From Xenoacremonium recifei (lineage: Eukaryota > Ascomycota > Sordariomycetes > Hypocreales > Nectriaceae), in NCBI GenBank assembly GCA_012184525.1, contig WOFQ01000007.1, positions 806,001 through 870,000 of the forward strand: a stretch of DNA of 64,000 bases, written 5' to 3'. A model generated the notes under the pieces. The model had not been told where the DNA came from and searched no databases. It worked only from the letters and a program-made list of their open reading frames with translations. The position numbers and the translations under genes were made by a program. Position 1 is the first letter of the stretch, and the number at the start of each line of letters is the position of its first letter. Shown piece by piece: positions 11,049 through 23,062 of this stretch.

Positions 11049-12285
11049 GGCTCGACGGTTCGTTGCAGCACCGCTAATTCCGTGGAGGAAAAGCGGCAAA
11101 TGGGGGTAGGGCTAGAGTGCGGAACAGCAGCGGCACTGGACAGGGTTTGGGGGCTGCTGGCTGGCTGGCCGGGTCGTCAGGGATTAAGCACAACCAGAGG
11201 AAGGTCTCAGGGCATGGTGAGGCCGAATCTCCAGGCAGCGGGAATGAGGTTCGGAGCGCAAGAGATTGTGAGGACTGTGAAGGATGAGGCGGAGGAGGGT
11301 TCGGGGCCCATGGCCAGGGGCCTTCTGTCGGGCCGATCCGAGGGAGATTTGGCGAGAGATTCCTTCCTGGTCCGTCGGGACGAGCAGACAGGACAGAGAC
11401 GAGTAAGCGAGCCAGTGCGGTGGAGGAGAGTTGGAAACCCTGGCCGGCAGAGAGGCGAGATGTCACAATCTCACGAAGGGGGTTGAGTGAGAAGTTGCAA
11501 CTTTGCAATCCTTCATCTGGGCCGGGGATGACGGATTTCTAATTCTAATTCCAGCGAGCGTACCTGCCTGGCCTGCTGGCCGTCCGTCCTTCCTTCCCCC
11601 TGTCTGGCAACCTGGATCCGGGAACTGGCACCCTGCGGAGTCGCGTTAGCAGGGGCTATGCTCTGTGGCAGGTTACCTTAGCAGACCTTAGCAGGATGCC
11701 CTGCAGCCAATCGAGGCTGCCGGATGGGTCGCAGCTGCAGCCCTATAAATTGCAGCGCAGCCAGTGCATCTTGTGCCGCGATGCTCTCCAGAGAGGCTGA
11801 GCCCGGGCTGCAGTGGCAGTGAGTCGACCAGCGCAGCGGAGGGGGGGCGGGAAGCGGGAGTCATTGGGCGATGTGGCAGCCTCCCGGCGTGACGGATGTT
11901 TCGATTCGCGGGACGTGGCGGGACGGCAGTGAGATGGGCACCGCACTTTCAGCCCTACGGTGAGATGATGCCGCAAGGTGTTGCAAACTTGACTGGATTG
12001 GCTCAGGGCCCTGGCTCTGCGGCCGTCCCTTTGACGCACCGCAGCATCAGACGAGACGCAGTGAGATGGGCCTCAGTTCCGCCGGAAAACGGGAGAAAAA
12101 GCAGGGGTCTGGCCCGGGAATTCATTATGCAAAGACTCTATGGCACGAGATGAGACGAGAATGGAAGGCAGACACTCAAGATATGTCCAGCATGCAGCAC
12201 GTGTGACCTGCAAGTGCAGATTAACCTAATGCGCCTCAACACCATCAGAACCTTGCTTACAACCCAGAATCAACCACGGACAGCA
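11049..12285. other. Intergenic, 1.24 kb
   Basis: This is the upstream region of the Zn2Cys6 gene and the 3' flank of the GH64 gene. It is GC rich, with open frames on both strands (11074-11508) that show no domain and mirror each other, as chance frames do. A TATAAATT box lies at about 11741-11748 without an obvious gene downstream. Confidence 0.45.
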
Positions 12286-13407
12286 TCAAATTCCTCCAAC
12301 AACCACCGTCAACACCCGTGGCGCCACATCGTTCAGAAACCCCGACTGGTCTACCCCCTTTGCCGGGCTCACATCGTCATACGGAAACGCATAACCCCTG
12401 CCCTCCCGCGTCACCGCGTGGCACACTCGCGAGTAGTGGTTCGTGACCTTCTCCTTGTAATAGGTGCCGACGACCTCGCCCTCCGGCTGCCTGGCATCCA
12501 TCAGTAACGTCGACCGGTTCAGCGCCGCCGCCAACCTCGCGCCGATGTTCAGGTGCGTCGGCGAGCCCTCCGGCACAAACGGCCCCGTACTACACGAGAA
12601 GACATCTCGGGCTGCCGGCCGTGCAAAGGCCCCGACACCGGGGAACGTGAGCCGGCCATCGGACGTCACGCGACCTTTCACATCACCCCAGTCCGGGTGC
12701 TGCGTGTTGACCACGAGGTCTGTGTGCGTGTACTTCTTCCACACGGCGTCCACGTAGCTATCGTAGTACTTCGCGAACAAGCCCGGGGTCAGCACCATGC
12801 CCGCGTTCGGGCTCAGCGCACGCAGATTCCGGCCCGTACCCGGCGCCCGGATGACCAGCTTCTCCCATCCCGCGCCGTCTGTCTTGCCCTGCGCAGCCAA
12901 CTGCGCGCACACGGCATCCAGGCCGCCCTTGGGCATGCCGGGCACATGGCGGACAACTCCCGCGGCATTCTTCAGCCGCAGCGCAATCGGCAGGCTCACC
13001 ATGTCGACATACGAGATATTCACATACAGCTGCGACTCGTTGAATGTGAACTCGCAGAATCCCCAGTCGGCGTCGTAGTTGGGATCCGATGGGTTGGTGG
13101 CCGATGGCTCCACAACGGCCGGGCCCGGGTTGAGCAGGAACACGAGCGGGCGGTCGGTGCAGAACCAGATGCGGCCGCCGAAGACGTGCGGGATGCGGAC
13201 CGTTCGCTTAGCTCCCGGGCCACCGACTGCAATGGTACAATTCGCACCGACGGGCTGCAGCGTTTGCGACGGTGAGGCCGGGCTGAAGGGCGTCTGGCCG
13301 TCGGCCCGGAGGAGGAAGACAGCGCCGGACGGGGTGCGGCCTGTGATGTGGGCGAAGAGGTTTGGGGAGCTGGTGTTGTTCTGGAGGACGATTTCGAGAG
13401 AAGCCAT
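12286..13407 (-). CDS. GH64 beta-1,3-glucanase (laminaripentaose-producing type)
   Basis: A single exon of 373 residues. The N-terminus (LEIVLQNNTS) enters the beta-barrel directly. Motifs of the family include GRIWFCTDRPL, WGFCEFTFNE, NISYVDMVSLPIALRL and GLFAKYYDSYVDAVW. GH64 enzymes cleave beta-1,3-glucan, often releasing pentasaccharides; targets are fungal or oomycete walls or plant callose. No signal peptide is present in this model, although most GH64 enzymes are secreted. I find no upstream in-frame exon that would add one, so the protein may be cytosolic or leave by another route. It lies in tandem with the GH16 gene 445 bp upstream. Confidence 0.9.
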   Translation of the reverse strand: MASLEIVLQNNTSSPNLFAHITGRTPSGAVFLLRADGQTPFSPASPSQTLQPVGANCTIAVGGPGAKRTVRIPHVFGGRIWFCTDRPLVFLLNPGPAVVEPSATNPSDPNYDADWGFCEFTFNESQLYVNISYVDMVSLPIALRLKNAAGVVRHVPGMPKGGLDAVCAQLAAQGKTDGAGWEKLVIRAPGTGRNLRALSPNAGMVLTPGLFAKYYDSYVDAVWKKYTHTDLVVNTQHPDWGDVKGRVTSDGRLTFPGVGAFARPAARDVFSCSTGPFVPEGSPTHLNIGARLAAALNRSTLLMDARQPEGEVVGTYYKEKVTNHYSRVCHAVTREGRGYAFPYDDVSPAKGVDQSGFLNDVAPRVLTVVVGGI

Positions 13408-13852
13408 CGCGTCCTCTGGGTCACGTCGCAGGCGACGTTAATATCAAGATAAGGTAGAAAGGTAAGTGCTTCAGTAACCAGGAAGGTACCCAGGAGTTGG
13501 TCCTTCTTGCCCTCTGCGTTGATCAGGGGTCCTGCCCAGTTTATATGCCAGTCCCAACTCCACCAAAGATGCCATCATCGGCGATCTAGCTCCAGTCTAG
13601 ATCTCCTCCTCCCACGTTTCAGCTCGCATGCGCCAAACTAGCCTGGCATCAAATGACCTGCCGGCATCATTTGACAACTCAGCATCGCAAACCGGCTTCT
13701 GTGGCCGAGACACTTGGCAGCAAACAAAAGTCGGTCAGCCAACCATATGGATTAAGCACCAAACGTCTTGAACCTTCTCTCTACCCGTCCTCCGCACCGA
13801 AACGGACCAAACAAAAAGCAAAGCGGCAGCGGGATGCAAACACTCAGCCTAC
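13408..13852. promoter_or_regulatory. Intergenic, GH64 promoter side
   Basis: 445 bp between the GH16 stop and the GH64 start, both on the minus strand. It contains no coding frame of note. It must hold the GH64 promoter; no convincing named motif was seen. Confidence 0.4.
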
Positions 13853-15101
13853 TCAGTACATCCCAAAGAATACTGCAAACATGAGGCCCCAACACATCGT
13901 CGCCATCCCATTGTAGTACACCATCATCAGCGTGGTTAACAATAATGCACCATGCAGAGAGCTATCATTAGCCGCGCTCTCTTCGTCACCTCCGTTGCCT
14001 GTCGAGCCCGATCCCGTGCCCGGCCCCGAATTCGGCTCCGACCCCGGCTGGGCCCCCGTGTCCGTGAAGAAGCTCCCGCCCGTGCTCGCGTTTGCCGCAA
14101 TGACATCGGGGATGACACAAACGGCGCCGTCTGCTGCGGGATCGTGGCACTGGCTTTCTGCGCTGGCCTGCCGGTCGCCGTCTGTTGAGTTGAAGTACGC
14201 CTTGACATAGCTGACTGTCAGCACTGCGTTCTCATCCGGCGGACCGCCCGACCACTGCACGTTGCCGTTACTCCAGTGCTGCAGGATGAGGTGGCCGCCA
14301 ACTGATGGCATGGAAGTGCCATCCATCTGTGCCACTAGAACGCTGTCGGCATAGAATAGCACACGCCCAGGCAAGTAATCGAAGCGATATTCGTGGAAGG
14401 CCATAGTAGGATCGAATGTCAGGTTGGCACGCTTGAAGGTCCCTGTGCGGCTTGCATCATAGCCCTGGTCCAGAGATGCCATTGACTGGACCACGAGGTT
14501 GACTGGGAAGATGTTGTTCTCACGGTCAAACTCCCGAGAGAGGAATTCAATATCGATCTCTTGGGTGTTGTTGTAGTACTAAACGAACACATCAGTATAG
14601 TCACTCCTCCTACAGTCGAAACAAAGAACATACCCAGAAGAACGCTGCGCAAGTCCCGTTGACTCCAGTCAGCTTCATCCCGGCCCTGAACGATCCCCAG
14701 TGAAGATCCAGCCGGTTCGTGTCAACCTCAGCCGAGGGCACAGCGCCATCATCGAGCCTCGCCCCAACCGTCAACTCCAGGCCAGCCGCCACGGGAGCCG
14801 CGACACCACCTCTGAGTATCTGAACAGGCTTGGGCCGGACATCACTAGGCAGAAAAGCCTTGCCGTATGTGCCTCTTCCGTTTTCTGCTGTGACGTTAAA
14901 CTGCTGCGGCGTCCAGTCGGGGTTTGCGTCAATGTTCGTAACGTGCGTGAAGTCGGTTTCCACCACGTCCATGAATACGATCGTGTCGTTGTCCTCGGGA
15001 AGCCTGGCAGAGTATCCGCATTCGCAGAGGCAGGACGCCAGGTGTGGCCCAAGAACCAAGATCAGGAGAGATGAGAGCATTGTAGTTATTCGTTGCTGCA
15101 T
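13853..15101 (-). CDS. Secreted GH16 beta-glucanase-like protein, probably GPI-anchored or membrane-tethered
   Basis: Two exons (15101-14634 and 14578-13853) with a 55-bp intron give 397 residues from ATG 15101; ATG 15080 (7 fewer residues) is equally possible. A signal peptide occupies about residues 1-26 (LLILVLGPHLASC). The GH16 catalytic motif E-I-D-I-E falls near 163-167. The jelly-roll core carries WSGGPPDENAVLTVSYVKAYF. A Ser/Gly/Pro-rich linker leads to a hydrophobic C-terminus (ALLLTTLMMVYY), consistent with a GPI signal or an anchor. GH16 enzymes hydrolyse or transfer beta-1,3/1,4-glucans. Substrate specificity cannot be read from sequence alone. Confidence 0.9.
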
Positions 15102-16524
15102 ATCTGGGTCGGCCGGAAGCTTCACTCTCGGAGGACATCCGCCCAAGGAGAAGAACCGGATACATGGGCCCTCAATATAGTGTCGGATTTGTGATGTGAT
15201 AGCGCCTTCTCGAGTAGTCAAAGAGGTCCTGCTTCGTGAATGAATAGCAAGAGCTATCTATTTTCGTGAATGCCGAGCAGACAGCGTAACGGACCAGGAG
15301 CAACTTCTGTAGCTAGAACTCGGCACAGCTACCCTCCTGACTCGAGCTTTCTCATGACACCCAGGACGCGTAGGGCCTCCTGAAGAGCCAATACAATTCT
15401 TAGCAACTACTCGATTCGCTCCTGATGGGCGACATTGTTGTTGACGTGGCCGTGCGTCGTTCATTTCGTAACGTCACACAACTTCCGAATGGCTTTTCCC
15501 CTGAGTTCCAAAACATTGATCACACTTCGCTTATTAGGTCCGAAAACCAGCTTGACAGGAAACAGATGTTGATTATCCAAAATAAAAAGCAAATCATCTA
15601 TACACGAGAAACCGGGCCAGTCTCCTCTCGACGGTGCGCGGTGCCAGACACTAGGTCTTTCACAATACCAATTCCTGTACATCCTCCGCAACTTAGAAAC
15701 ATGGCCGCTGACAAGCACAATCTGGTCTGTATATCGAACAAGGTATCTGAGCAACATCCAACAAAAAGCATGGCCTTCCAAGTGGCCGACATAAGAAAAA
15801 AAATAGTAAAGGAAAAACAGGAGTAGAGAAGAGAAGAAGAGAAGAGAGCTATGAAATGAAGCCAACAACAACAGAAATCCCAGCTCGCAAAACGACAAGT
15901 CGACAAACCAGACAATGGGAGAGCGTTGCGGTAATTACAAAAACAATAGGTGCCGTAGCGTATAGAACAGAGGAAACAGAAAAGGCGACAATCTCCGTTC
16001 ATGGACCAGCCAATCATCCTACCATCGCAGGCAGTCATTAGCTCGCGCCTCATTCTCTGCGCGTGTGATCCAATATCCCTCTGCCGGGGCCCAGAGCCCA
16101 ATGCGAAAAATCCGTATCCCGTAACCTGCCCCCTCCGATTATTGCCTGTGACCTCCTGAAAACCAGACGCAATGAAACGAGGGCATTATGTGCCCGACCA
16201 GATCAAATCAAAGACGTAACGCAAATCAAGACCAACAATAGACAGCACGACTACCCGCCCTGTCTCGGGCATCGTGAAGGAAATGACATGAGAGAGACCC
16301 AATGAAAATTCGACGACAAAAGAAAAGCCAATAGAAAGGGCAACAAAGAGGCGAGTCCTGTACCCTCTGAGATTCCCTCGCGCCAAGAAAAATAACGGCA
16401 AACGCAAAGCAATTCGACAATGAAACCTATCAGAGAGGTATATGCTCAAGGAAAAAAGAGACACCGTAGCCCATTCCGCGGGCGTACAAAAGGAAAGTTC
16501 GTTTCAGTCATCGGCAATTATGTT
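15102..16524. other. Intergenic, 1.4 kb
   Basis: This spans the GH16 promoter side and the 3' flank of the C2H2 regulator. AT-richer stretches (15540-16500) give modest open frames on both strands without domains. An A-rich purine run sits near 15795-15850. I see no gene. Confidence 0.45.
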
Positions 16525-19115
16525 TTAATACACGCTGTCCTCGTCAGCCCCCTGCGAGATCATCGAGGGGGTTGACACGTTTGAGGAAGCTTCACGGTCG
16601 TCGATGTAGCCGACGAGCGCTTGAGAATGCAATTTGAATGCTTCGCCCATGAGGCGGGTGATTCTGTATTCACAGTTAGTTCCACGTTCTATAATTCCTG
16701 AGGTTGAAAGATGTATAACTTACCCCCAAACAACAACTTCATCAAGCATCGAGCCCCAGAGGCGTGCAACAATCGAGCTCAGCTGTGCCGTGTAGTTCTC
16801 GTCCACATCCTTGACAAACAGCTGGCGGACCTTGTTGTACATGGCCAGCTCCTCCTGGGTCGCGGGCTCCTCGTCATGTTCCAGACGATACAGCCACAAC
16901 GAAAGGATGATCATCAGATCCATCCCGCAGAGCGGATGCTCCACACTCCAGTTGGTGGGCGATGTACGGGCCACCCATCGAACTCCTTGAAGCACGGCGG
17001 TCTCGATGCAGTTGTAGCACTCTTCGATCACCTTGATCATCTCGCTCGAGCGCTTTACGCGGTCTCGAGAGTTTGACATGGCAGCACCAACCTCGTAGGG
17101 GTCGTGGTAACGGAGAGCCTCCTGGACAGCCTTCAGATCAACCTCCAGCCTAGCCCGCGCGTTGCGGTACATGGCCTTCGCGTTGAAAATGAGCGGGTGA
17201 CCCTTGTGCGGAGCACGAAGAGGGACAGCCACAGCCTCAGGTTCGCAAAGGTCAAGGGACTTCTCCCAGGTCTCCAATGCCAGCCTCAGCTTGTACTCAG
17301 TGACAACGTCCTGGAGGGCTTCGGGACTGCGCTTGTGGTACCAGACCTCGAGGAACAAGGCATTGATCATGACGCGAGTCGCGAAGGCGCTGTATCGAAG
17401 GTTCACACCCTGGAAGAGCTTGTCATGTGCGTCCATGAAGGTGACGGCAGCAGAGCTCTTCAGCTGGTCTTGCCACTTCGCCTCATCGGCAATCTGCAAG
17501 TTCCAGAGCGCCTCAGTCGATGGCAACTGAAGATCCTCGAACTCATTGAAGCTGATGGCCGGGGTATGGTTGTACGTCAATGTCAACAGACCAAAGAAGA
17601 TGTAAACGGCGTAGTAGGTACGTCGGCAGCCCTCATCTTCAACCCAGTCGGCCCGCGTCGGCTTCGTCGCACCACGAGCTTCTTGGCGAAGCTTCAGCTC
17701 GTATCGGTTGCCAGCAACCATATTGGCGAGCAGGCTCTTGATTGAGCATGCCCACTCAAGACCCTTAGGGTCACCACTCCAGCTGGCAAAGACCATGTTG
17801 AGGAGAGTGCTCTGCATAGTCCACAGAGGACACTTGCGCGAGCTGAAGTTCTCCTTGTTTTGCAGGAACTCGTTGACGAGCACCTTCGACCCAATGTGCA
17901 GCATGTAGGCCTGGTCTTGATCAAATGCGTAGAGCGCTCCGATGCTGAGGACGGCCAACAGCAGGGGCGGTGAAACCTTGGTAGGGTTGAAAGAAGCCGG
18001 ATGCAAGAAAGGCAAGTGGTGGTGGAACAGACCAAAGTAGGTCGACAAGTATCGGTTCAATGAGCCGAGACCAGGAAGACGGAAACCTTCAGGGATAGCA
18101 CGTTCGCTATCACTGTTGCGGATATGGTCCAGGATGGCATTTCGCTCGTCGTCGCTAGAGACCTGAGGGGCCTTGAAGCCGGCTTGAGATGACTCAGCGT
18201 TCCAGGGGCTCGGGGGCAGAGGTGTGCCGGCAGGTGAGTTGATCATTGACTGCAGGCCAGGAACAAAGTTGTTGCAGTTTTGGCCGCCAATTGGAGGCAG
18301 TTGGTTTGACTGAGGCTGCAACGTAGTTCCGCTGGCGAAGGAATGCTGCGACTCGAAGGATCCTGAAGCGCTTGAGGTGATCGAGTGCGACTTGGGTTCG
18401 GTCGCTGACTGGGGCATGAAGCTGTCCCAGGGAACTTGAGGGACCTGAGGCAATGCGATGGCTCCCGATGGATAGGTCACCGTGGACTCCATGATGGAGG
18501 AGGTATGAGGTGAATAAGCCATCGAGGGGCTGTCTTCATATGAGCTTTCGTCAACGCGCATCGGGGTCGACTTGTGCAAGTCGACAACGAGCATGGCAGC
18601 GGTCTCAACGTCGAAGATGCCATCGGCACCGGCTTCCATCTGCTCCAGAGTTGAGGCATCGATGGCAATCGATGGCTTTGAGGGCGTGTTGACGGCGCGG
18701 GTCTTGGGACCGGCACGACGCTTGCCATCGCTGTGAAGGGGGATGCCACCGTCCTTGGCGTGGACAGTGCGATCGTGTCTCAACAACAGGTCACGGCGCA
18801 CGAAAGTGCTGCGGCACTTCATGCATTTGAAAGGTCGTTCCTTGGTGTCTGCGGGCGGGTTAGCGGGCGCATGCGGGAATAGATTCAATGAGGGGTCGTG
18901 GTGTGATGGACGGTCTGATGGGTGGGAGGGGAAGCCGAAAGGGGGGGGTAGTGGCACGTACGAGATCGCTCATGTCGACTCCGATGTTCACTCCTGCTAA
19001 AGGCCCGGTTGCAGAACTGGCACTTGTATTTTCGCTCGGGTGCCAGTGAGGCCTTTCGCGAGGACGTCGTCGAGGCCGCTGGGGGCGGGAGAACTGCTAC
19101 ACTTGCGCCGGGCAT
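16525..19115 (-). CDS. C2H2 zinc-finger transcription factor with fungal_trans domain
   Basis: Three exons (19115-18962, 18848-16724, 16663-16525) with introns of 113 and 60 bp give 805 residues. Two C2H2 fingers sit at the N-terminus: C32, C35, H48, H52 and C60, C63, H76, H81. The first intron interrupts the codon of H52, so the linker HTKERPF forms only after splicing. A Ser/Pro/Gln-rich region follows to about 290, then a fungal_trans-like helical domain (LSTYFGLFHHHLPFLHP, GCRRTYYAVYIFFG). This architecture matches AmdX/Klf1-type regulators of carbon, nitrogen or quiescence programmes; the exact orthologue is not assigned. An upstream in-frame ATG at 19193 would add 26 residues. Confidence 0.92.
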
Positions 19116-19801
19116 GTTGATGTCCTGGTCGCAGGTTCCTGGTGAGGATGGCGACGCTGGTTGACGGCAAGTTTGCGCTCGGGAATCGGGCAATTAGGCT
19201 GAACCCGACAGCACGATGGTTGAATATCGTCTGGCTCTTTGTTTGTATGTTCTCGTTCTGGCTCTCGACTCCTAGCTCCTCGCTGGCGCGGCGCTCCCGT
19301 GGGGTTTAAAGGGTGACAGCGGTTTGCTCGGTCGTGTATCTGGTCATTGGAGATGTTTGTATTCTGGTCATGTGAAGGTTCTGAATGGGTGTGGTTGAAA
19401 GAATGAGGCACTCGAAGTCCTCGACGAAAGAATGCCGCGGTCAAGTCGACGGGCAGAAGTGGTTGTTGATGAGGGGGTTGCTGCTGGGGAGCTGGCGATG
19501 GATGAATGAGGGAGGGAAAAAGTGAGGAGCAGTCAGCAGTAAAAGAGGCAGAGGGGTGGGAGGGGAGGGAAATCCGGAGGGGGCAAGTGCAAGTGCAAGT
19601 GGCCCGGGACTTGGGGGGGGCTTTCCTATTCCTTGGGTGGGGAGGGGAGGAGGGGAGAGGCAAGAGAGGGAACGAGGGATGGCAAGAGCGAGGGAGGGAG
19701 GGGTGGCTGAGGGAATCGCTGGGGCTGGTCTCGAAAAGTGGCTCTGTCTGGGCACTCGTGCCAGCACAGCACTCCTCGACTCAGCACTCAGCACACGACG
19801 A

Positions 19802-19826
19802 CACAGCACAGCACAGCACAGCACAG
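19802..19826 (+). repeat. (CACAG)5 microsatellite
   Basis: Five perfect 5-bp units are visible, preceded by imperfect CAGCAC units from about 19762. It lies in the long divergent region about 690 bp upstream of the C2H2 regulator start. Confidence 0.9.
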
Positions 19827-22800
19827 CGGCCGAAATGCACCAGCGGAACGCGACGGGAGCACGCTTGCGCTGGCCACTGGGACAATAGCGGGGGTGCCTC
19901 TCCCAGTGGACCAGTGGATGCCAGCCTGAGGAGGGGGGAGGGGAGAGGGCGCCAGTGCCGGGCCCCTCCAGCACTCCGTGGCTCCCTAGCCTGTTTACGG
20001 TGATGGCAGACACCAGCTGGACGAGGGTCGCGGGTGAAAATTCTGTCAGGAGAACCTAGGAACCCGGTAACCGTGGAGGCGCCCCTCCTATCAACAGCAG
20101 CAGCCTTGGCTGTTGGCCGAGACACGACAAGCGACGGCAGCGGGCGTTCCAACGACGAATCACCCACAACCACCCGTCAGGCCAGCAGTCGATGGCACTA
20201 CCAAGTACCTGAACGCGCTGAACTAGGCGGCGAGATACCGGCGGGAGCTCTGAGTGGGAGCTGGACGGACCTCAGGCGACTCGCTTCTTCTCCCCCTCCC
20301 TGGCTCTAGATTCGCAAACCGGTTCCGCCATTTTGCTTTGCGCTGACGCCCTCACACGGCCAGGATCTTTGCGAGTTTTGCTTGTTCTTGCAGCACTTAA
20401 CAGTAGTTTGCAGGCGCTGCCCCATCGGAGAACCGTCGGTCAAGAAGCCGGTGACAAAGTTGCTTCTTCGTGCCCCTGGTCGACAGTGTCGGTGTCGAGG
20501 AGGTCAAGTGTCCAACAGAGGCCGACGTTCATGGCCTCTCCACTACAAGTACGTACCAAGTTCTTAGCACGGAGTACGGATCGCAGCCGTGGCCGTCCGC
20601 CTCGGCCTCGCTGGCCTTCTGGCCCACAGTCCACGGGACGTCTGGACAAGGGCCAACCAGGATGGCAGGGAGAGGCCGGGAACAGGGGCAACAGCACGAC
20701 GCCCAGCAGGGAATGAAGCACGAGGACAAGGCACGGGGCAAGATTCACACAAGCGACACTGCAAGCCGCTGCGATTCCCTCCGGCCATCGATCCCCATCC
20801 CTCGGGCTCGGCGACTACTAGGACGACGTATTCATCATCGACACGCTGTCCGGCGGGGAAGCTCCTGAGCTTTGCGCGGGAGCTGAGCTGTTAGCTGTTT
20901 GCTCGCCAGCGCGGATCAGGCGTAGCGGCATCATACGGGCGCCTGTCAAGAGATCCCGCTTCCAGAGCACCGGCGCAGGCGCAGGGCTACGGGACATCCA
21001 TGACCGCCGTCGTCGTCGACCAGCACCAGAAGAAGCAAGCAAGGCCAACTTACACGGCCAAGGCCCGCTCGCCGCCTTGCATCCCGCTGGTCCACCGGGG
21101 AGGAGGCGGGTTTGGTTTGAGGACCTCAAATCTCCCAGCCCTGACTGGATTGGCGAACGCTCGTGTCGCCCTGCTTTCCATGTTCCCCGGGACGCCGTCG
21201 CCTCGCCGGCTCTCCACCAACGCGCGACGCTCGCACTGTACGCGAACGCGTCTCACACCGCTCGCATCCACCCTTGCTCATCTTATGCATAGTGTGGAGC
21301 CGCCATCGACACGGCTTGCCTGACCCAGGTAATCTCTCTGAGCCGAAGGCTAATTTAACAGAATTCCCTTTTTATAGCTGCGTTACGAAGTGTTACCGAG
21401 CACCTGGCTGATGTTTTACTTGCAATCGCGGCCGATCGGAGGTGCCGTCCACTCTTCTCTCATCCCAGGAAGTTAGGCATAATTTGTTATAGGTGGTTCT
21501 CGTCCGTGGCATCCATGTCTCGCCGTTCTGGAAACCTTCTTCATCCAACCGGAACCATCGCGAGCAAGAGTCACATCTGAAATGAAGGCCGCCTTCATTT
21601 CCCTCCTTCAATCACCCATTGTCATATCATAGAGGGGACCCGGAAGTCTGTCTGAAATGAGGGCGCAAACTTGATGAATCATGGAGGCATTTCTGTCAAT
21701 ACTCTCATCAAGCGACTAATGCGTCTAACCCACCTAGCATACATACCTCGCTCGCCGCCTTTTCGGCGCTGAGCATGAACACCAAGACCATAAAGCTCGA
21801 GATGCAGCTGTGTCTCCACGGGAGCTGCAACCTCGTCCAGCTTCTGTGGATCAACAGTCAAGCGGTGACGTTGAGAGATGGGTAAGATTGGGTCAAGATT
21901 TGACAATCAAGATCGACAGGAGCATGAACGGCGCAAGCATTCCAGGAACCACTCGGACAAACAATCACTCGGCGAGACCTCTCGAGCTGGTGAAAGGCTG
22001 ATTTGCAAAAGAAAGGGGGATGAAAAGGATTGTTCCAATCTCTTCAGCAAGGGATGACAAGCCCGTCCATCGCGCTCTCGATAAGAAGCGGAGGTCCACG
22101 AAGGCCCATTCCCAAGACCTAGAACGTTGCGGCAGTCCAGCTCAGTCTGCCAGCAAGGATGATGGCCAGTCACGCCCAGGATACGATTTCCACAGCTTAT
22201 CCCGAATATTACTGTGCTATTGCCAACGCCACGGGTCGGGAGCACCCAACCGGGAGGTTCGGTTGGTGTTGAGCTAGAAGGAGAACGAACAATGTCCCGC
22301 CCGGGGGTGGGAAGCCTTGAAACCGCGACTGGGCTCGTTCCGGCTGACTCCTTCATCGCTAGGCTCATGCTTGGAACGTCTGGAGCATCCCGCTAGAGGA
22401 CGCTTTTTGAGGAGCGCTCGCCCCTCCGCCGGCCGGCCCTCCCACTCACTCCTTCAGGTACCCCGCAACGGTCGGACGGCTGTGTGGTGCCCGAACGGCA
22501 GCGATTCGGGTCCAGTGACCAATCCTCCCCAGATGCCAGCGCGGCGATGGCACGAGGCGCGCAGGACGGTGCGGTGCGGTGCGGTGCAGACCCGAGGGCC
22601 GAGCGACGACGTTAGGCTGTCCGGCCGCGGGACTGCCCAACGAGGGGAGATGGTGTCCTTAGGTTAGAAAACGACTCGCGGGCCGGCGGCCTCTTCCACT
22701 TCTGGTCCCTCGTCTTTCCTTTTGGAAGGACACAAGAAAAGGAGAAACGCGGTCCGTGTAGCTCGTCACTAAGCTCGCCTCGTTGTCTTAGAACACCGAC

Positions 22801-23026
22801 CTGGTGGACCAGTCCATCGAGATGGTATGGCGGGCGGGTCCGCGGCTCAGTCCCGGAGAATGGAGTCATGGTTTGGGACGGGCTCCACGTGGTGTCAAGG
22901 CCGAGAGAGTCCTCTGAGAAACGGGGAGGGAGTGATGACGAGAGCAAGGCTAGAGAGGAGAGGCTGCGGCAGAAGGCTCGTCGTCCTCATCAAGCCCTTG
23001 TCGGTTCACGATCCTTCTCCCTCTCC

Positions 23027-23062
23027 ACTGAAAAGTCGGTCGGAACTGAAAAGTCGGTCGAG
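23027..23062 (+). repeat. 18-bp tandem duplication
   Basis: Two adjacent 18-bp copies beginning ACTGAAAAGTCGGTCG differ only at the last two bases. It lies about 1.5 kb upstream of the RasGEF start. Confidence 0.9.

Noticed and set aside
11741..11748. TATA box marking an unannotated plus-strand gene
   Set aside because: No coding frame with family features follows within a kilobase.
19441..20013. 190-codon minus-strand frame as a secreted Pro/Leu-rich protein
   Set aside because: It is generated by C/T-rich low-complexity sequence and overlaps simple repeats; no family motif.
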